From the NCBI GenBank assembly GCA_017880945.1, contig JADGRM010000095.1:1-7969 (forward strand): a DNA stretch of 7,969 bases, in the 5' to 3' direction. The stretch comes from Gallionella sp. GTDB taxonomy: Bacteria; Pseudomonadota; Gammaproteobacteria; Burkholderiales; Gallionellaceae. The notes under the pieces are model-generated. The model had not been told where the DNA came from. It saw only the letters and a list, made by a program, of their open reading frames with translations, and searched no databases. The stretch's first letter is position 1, and each line of letters begins with the position of its first letter. Position numbers and translations under genes: made by a program. Below, piece by piece: positions 5,529 to 7,969 of the stretch.

Positions 5529-5614
5529 GCTCGCAAAATTTCCTCGCGCCTTGCATTTGGGTGAACTCTGAATTTTCAGAGGTACCCATTGGGTGTAGGA
5601 AAAGACGGGCAGGG

Positions 5615-6967
5615 TTAGCGACCCATTCCGGGAAGTTTTCCCGCCATGCCGCGCATCAGTTTGCCCATGCCGCCCTTGCTGAACATTTTCATCATTTTTT
5701 GCATTTGCTCGAACTGGTTGAGCAACTGGTTGACGTGCATTACCTGCACGCCCGCGCCCATCGCGATGCGGCGTTTGCGCGAGGCTTTGATGAGTTCCGG
5801 TTTGCTGCGTTCAAGCGGGGTCATCGAGTTGATGATGCCCTCGGTGCGGGCGATCTGTTTATCATCGATCTTGTTGCCTGCAGCGGCTTGGGAGAGCTGT
5901 GCGGGCAGCTTGTCCATCATCGCCGACATGCCGCCCATCTTGCGCATTTGCACGATCTGCATCTTGAAATCGTTGAGGTCGAAGCCTTTGCCGCTTTGCA
6001 TCTTCCTGGCGAGTTTTTCGGCTTCGCCGTGATCGACTTCGCGCTGCGCATCTTCGATCAGCGACAGTACATCGCCCATGCCCAGCACGCGCGAGGCCAT
6101 ACGTTCTGGATGGAAGGCTTCGAGGCCGTTCGGCTTTTCGCTGATCCCGACGAACTTGATCGGTTTGCCGGTGATCTGGCGCACTGAAAGAGCCGCGCCG
6201 CCGCGCGCATCGCCGTCCAGCTTGGTGAGGATGATGCCGGTCAGCGGCAGGGCTTCACCGAAGGCCTTGGCGGTATTCACCGCGTCCTGTCCGGTCATCG
6301 CGTCCACCACGAACAGCGTTTCGATCGGTTTGAGTGCGGCGTGCAGCTGCTTGATCTCCGCCATCATCGCTTCATCTATCGCGAGTCGGCCTGCTGTATC
6401 GACGATCAGCACGTCGTGGTAATGACGCTTCGCATAATCCAGCGCGGCCAGCGCGATGTCCTGGGGTTTCTGGCTGATGTCGGAAGAGAAGAAGTCCACT
6501 TCCAGTTGTTTTGCCAGCGTGCGCAGTTGCTCGATTGCTGCGGGGCGATACACGTCGCAGCTGACCAGCAGTACCTTTTTCTTTTGCTGATCGCGCAACA
6601 GTTTGGCCAGCTTGCCACTGGTGGTGGTCTTGCCCGCACCCTGCAAACCGGCCATCAGGATCACGGCGGGCGGCACGGCGGCGAGGTTAAGCGCATCGTT
6701 GTGTTCGCCCATCAGCCTGGTGAGCTCACGATGCACCACGCCGATCAGAGCCTGGCCGGGATTCAGGTTGCCGATGACCTCTTGTCCGAGCGCGGCCTGT
6801 TTGACCTGGGCGATGAATTCCTTTACGACGGGCAGCGCAACGTCCGCCTCGAGCAGAGCCATGCGCACTTCGCGCAAGGCATCCTGAATGTTGCTCTCGC
6901 TGAGCCGTGCCTGCCCGCGCAGGGTCTTGATGACGCCGGATAGGCGTTGCGTTAGGTTGTCCAGCAT
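5615..6967 (-). CDS. ffh: Signal recognition particle GTPase Ffh (SRP54)
   Basis: Ffh binds 4.5S RNA and hydrophobic signal sequences on nascent chains and delivers ribosomes to FtsY at the inner membrane. Seen: N domain helical bundle (1-95); G domain with P-loop GLQGAGKTTT (107-116), DTAGRL (190-195) and TKLDGDARGG (248-257); and a methionine-rich M domain from about 328, with FDLNDFKMQIVQMRKMGGM (329-347), the RNA-binding helix region SRKRRIAMGAGVQVMHVNQLL (396-416) and the Met/Gly-rich end KGGMGKLMRGMAGKLPGMGR (431-450). At 450 residues it is full length for the family. ATG at 6967 gives the standard MLDNLTQRLS start, though no good Shine-Dalgarno precedes it. It is divergent from the ypjD-type gene, as in E. 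coli. The repeat element lies directly downstream of its stop. Confidence 0.98.
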   Translation of the reverse strand: MLDNLTQRLSGVIKTLRGQARLSESNIQDALREVRMALLEADVALPVVKEFIAQVKQAALGQEVIGNLNPGQALIGVVHRELTRLMGEHNDALNLAAVPPAVILMAGLQGAGKTTTSGKLAKLLRDQQKKKVLLVSCDVYRPAAIEQLRTLAKQLEVDFFSSDISQKPQDIALAALDYAKRHYHDVLIVDTAGRLAIDEAMMAEIKQLHAALKPIETLFVVDAMTGQDAVNTAKAFGEALPLTGIILTKLDGDARGGAALSVRQITGKPIKFVGISEKPNGLEAFHPERMASRVLGMGDVLSLIEDAQREVDHGEAEKLARKMQSGKGFDLNDFKMQIVQMRKMGGMSAMMDKLPAQLSQAAAGNKIDDKQIARTEGIINSMTPLERSKPELIKASRKRRIAMGAGVQVMHVNQLLNQFEQMQKMMKMFSKGGMGKLMRGMAGKLPGMGR

Positions 6968-7022
6968 GGTTGTTTAACAAGTTTAGTGTAGAATTCGTGA
7001 AGTCTAAAACATCCTGATAAAA
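6968..7022. promoter_or_regulatory. Divergent ffh / ypjD intergenic promoter region
   Basis: These 55 AT-rich bases must hold, or lie next to, start signals for both genes. TAGAAT at 6989-6994 (+ strand) and TACACT on the minus strand (6989-6984) are possible -10 boxes, but neither has a convincing -35 at 16-18 bases. TTGTTTAACAA at 6970-6980 is a perfect 11-nt palindrome just upstream of the ffh ATG. Neither gene has a clear Shine-Dalgarno. The promoters are inferred from the divergent layout only. Confidence 0.35.
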
Positions 7023-7835
7023 ATGCACAGCCTTCTTATTCCCGCGCTCACTTTCGTCGCCTACAGTGCTCTTGCTGCCTATTTCTGGCGTGCCCAGGCG
7101 CGAGGCGAGGGCGATGTGTTGAGCCACAACGGGATAGGGCATCTGGTGCTGGTTCCGCTGGCATTGCACGGTTATTTGCTCGGCCAGAGTATTTTCCCCG
7201 GGGATGGCTTTGATTTGGGCGTGCTGAACGCGCTGTCGCTGATCGTGTGGCTGACCTTGCTGGTTTACTGGGTGGCGCGTTTCTTTTACCCGATAGGCGG
7301 GTTCCAGGCGTTGGTGTTGCCCTTGGCAGCGGTGACCATGCTGTTGCCCGAGCTGTTTCCATCCGAACATCCGTTGGCGAATACCAATTTGCTTGCCTTC
7401 AAGGCGCACATTACCGCAGCCATGCTGGCGTATAGCTTGTTCACTATCGCCATGTTGCATGCGGTGTTGATCTCTCAGGTAGAGAAACGGCTGCATCACC
7501 CGACTTTGCCGCGCGTACTGCGCAGCTTGCCGCCGCTGCTGACGATGGAAACCTTGCTGTTCCGCATGATCGCGATTGGTTTCGTGCTGCTGACGCTGAC
7601 GCTGGCATCCGGCGTGTTGTTTTCCGAAGAGATATTCGGCAAGGCCTGGCAATTCAGTCACAAAGTGTTGTTTGGCTTTATCTCCTGGGGTGTGTTCGCT
7701 GTATTGTTGTGGGGCCATCACTTTTACGGCTGGCGCGGCCGTGTCGCGGTGCGCTGGACGGTGGGCGGCTTCATATTCCTGCTATTGGCTTATCTGGGCA
7801 GCAAGTTTGTCCTTGAGGTGTTGCTCCACCGATAA
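7023..7835 (+). CDS. ypjD: YpjD/CcsA-family cytochrome c assembly-like inner membrane protein
   Basis: Polytopic membrane protein of the CcsA/HemX/YpjD family (cytochrome c assembly domain), whose better-known members handle heme at the membrane. YpjD itself has no settled function. Seen: about eight hydrophobic helices over 270 residues (roughly 4-22, 37-56, 66-88, 93-110, 128-151, 180-201, 214-231, 245-266). The family's conserved histidine-containing segments are present: KAHITAAMLAYSLF (127-140, H129) and FSHKVLFGFISWGVF (211-225, H213), followed by LLWGHHFYGWRGR (228-240) with the characteristic GWRGR. The WWD heme motif of true CcsA is not evident. Start ATG 7023 is the first possible start; no clear Shine-Dalgarno precedes it. 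The same divergent neighbourhood with ffh exists in E. coli. The stop is followed after 7 bases by repeat copy 2. Confidence 0.9.
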   Translation: MHSLLIPALTFVAYSALAAYFWRAQARGEGDVLSHNGIGHLVLVPLALHGYLLGQSIFPGDGFDLGVLNALSLIVWLTLLVYWVARFFYPIGGFQALVLPLAAVTMLLPELFPSEHPLANTNLLAFKAHITAAMLAYSLFTIAMLHAVLISQVEKRLHHPTLPRVLRSLPPLLTMETLLFRMIAIGFVLLTLTLASGVLFSEEIFGKAWQFSHKVLFGFISWGVFAVLLWGHHFYGWRGRVAVRWTVGGFIFLLLAYLGSKFVLEVLLHR

Positions 7836-7842
7836 AAGGGAG

Positions 7843-7969
7843 CCTCTAAAAATCCACATTTCATCCCAACTGCTGCGTTGCGGAAAAAATTTCTTGCTTA
7901 CATATACCCCCTATGCGGCGCGGCGAAATTTTTTCCGCGCCTTGCATTTGGGCGAACTCTGAATTTTTA
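7843..7969. repeat. MITE-like palindromic element, copy 2 (runs to window end)
   Basis: The short form of the repeat found at 5185-5585, starting with CCTCTAAAAATCC 7 bases after the ypjD-type stop. The window ends in GAATTTTTA, the start of the matching right inverted repeat, so only about four bases (GAGG) should be missing. A perfect 14-bp internal inverted repeat, GCGGAAAAAATTTC (7880-7893) and GAAATTTTTTCCGC (7925-7938), encloses 31 bases containing CTTGCTTACATAT and TATGCGGCG. It may also act as a transcription end for the gene upstream, but it lacks a standard stem-plus-T-run terminator. Confidence 0.75.

Larger units (their letters stand above)
5185..5585. repeat. MITE-like palindromic element, copy 1, with internal insertions
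   Basis: This element fills almost the whole 432-base gap between the cbbY-like gene and ffh. Its ends are inverted repeats: GTACCTCTTAAAATCC at 5185-5200 matches the reverse complement of the right end (5570-5585) at 14 of 16 positions. The similarity continues inward in weaker form (ATTTCATCCCAA on the left, TTGGGTGAACT on the right). Segments shared with the repeat at 7843-7969 are ATCCnnATTTCATCCCAA, TGCTGCGTTGC, CTTGCTTACATAT, TATGCGGCG and CGCGCCTTGCATTTGGG. Between them, copy 1 has extra DNA: about 180 bp of hairpins at 5215-5394, a short segment near 5416-5458 with an AACC-TAAA-GGTT stem (5427-5438), and a segment near 5491-5529. No transposase is present, so a non-autonomous element is inferred. 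Confidence 0.75.

Noticed and set aside
5584..5624. Candidate terminator of ffh (ACCCATTGGGT palindrome at 5584-5594 and GGGT-TAGCG-ACCC at 5612-5624)
   Set aside because: Stems of only 4-5 bp and no T run directly after them on the minus strand; the second overlaps the stop codon.
5384..6187. 267-codon plus-strand frame with GTG start
   Set aside because: Most of it is antisense to ffh, and the rest is the repeat element; its His/Ala-rich composition is a mirror of the ffh M domain.
6726..7721. 331-codon open frame on the minus strand
   Set aside because: It is antisense to the ypjD-type gene and runs into ffh in another frame; its Q/H/R-rich composition is typical of a shadow of a hydrophobic membrane protein gene.

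Overview
This 8-kb window looks like a chromosomal segment of a moderately GC-rich proteobacterium, most likely betaproteobacterial (Nitrosomonadales/Gallionellales-like). That placement is inferred from the divergent ffh / ypjD-type pair, the general protein style and a CbbY-type phosphatase typical of autotrophs; no 16S rRNA or other decisive marker is present.

Left part (1-4355, + strand): the distal end of an alternative F-type ATPase operon of the N-ATPase kind. The last 10 codons of an upstream subunit (probably atpF) are followed by atpA and atpG, and atpG runs straight into a class III-like PPK2 polyphosphate kinase. All three junctions are 4-base ATGA overlaps. A divergent MIP-family channel (aquaporin-like) follows 24 bases later. 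No delta, beta or epsilon gene follows atpG, which fits the N-ATPase order (beta and epsilon first, no delta, gamma last) and not the standard atpIBEFHAGDC order. The set joins ion-driven ATP synthesis or hydrolysis, polyphosphate-driven nucleotide phosphorylation and a small-solute or water channel in what looks like one transcription unit.

Middle part (4366-5182, - strand): a complete tRNA-Ala(CGC), with encoded CCA and the G3:U70 identity pair, lies 15 bases downstream of a CbbY-like HAD phosphatase gene. Its 3' end points at the ATPase/PPK2/channel cluster and is only 10 bases from the channel gene's stop. This is the arrangement expected of a tRNA-flanked acquired segment, but no integrase or att duplicate lies in the window.

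Intergenic 5183-5614: no convincing gene. It is filled by a MITE-like element with long terminal inverted repeats (copy 1). A second, shorter copy of the same element closes the window (7843-7969). Copy 1 is expanded by about 180 bp of tandem hairpins whose stems differ by three compensated base pairs, and its left terminus supplies the Shine-Dalgarno sequence of the cbbY-like gene.

Right part (5615-7835): ffh (SRP GTPase, - strand) and, divergently, a YpjD/CcsA-family membrane protein (+ strand), an ordinary housekeeping pair. The exciting candidates are the ATPase-PPK2-channel coupling and the covarying nested hairpin/MITE structure.
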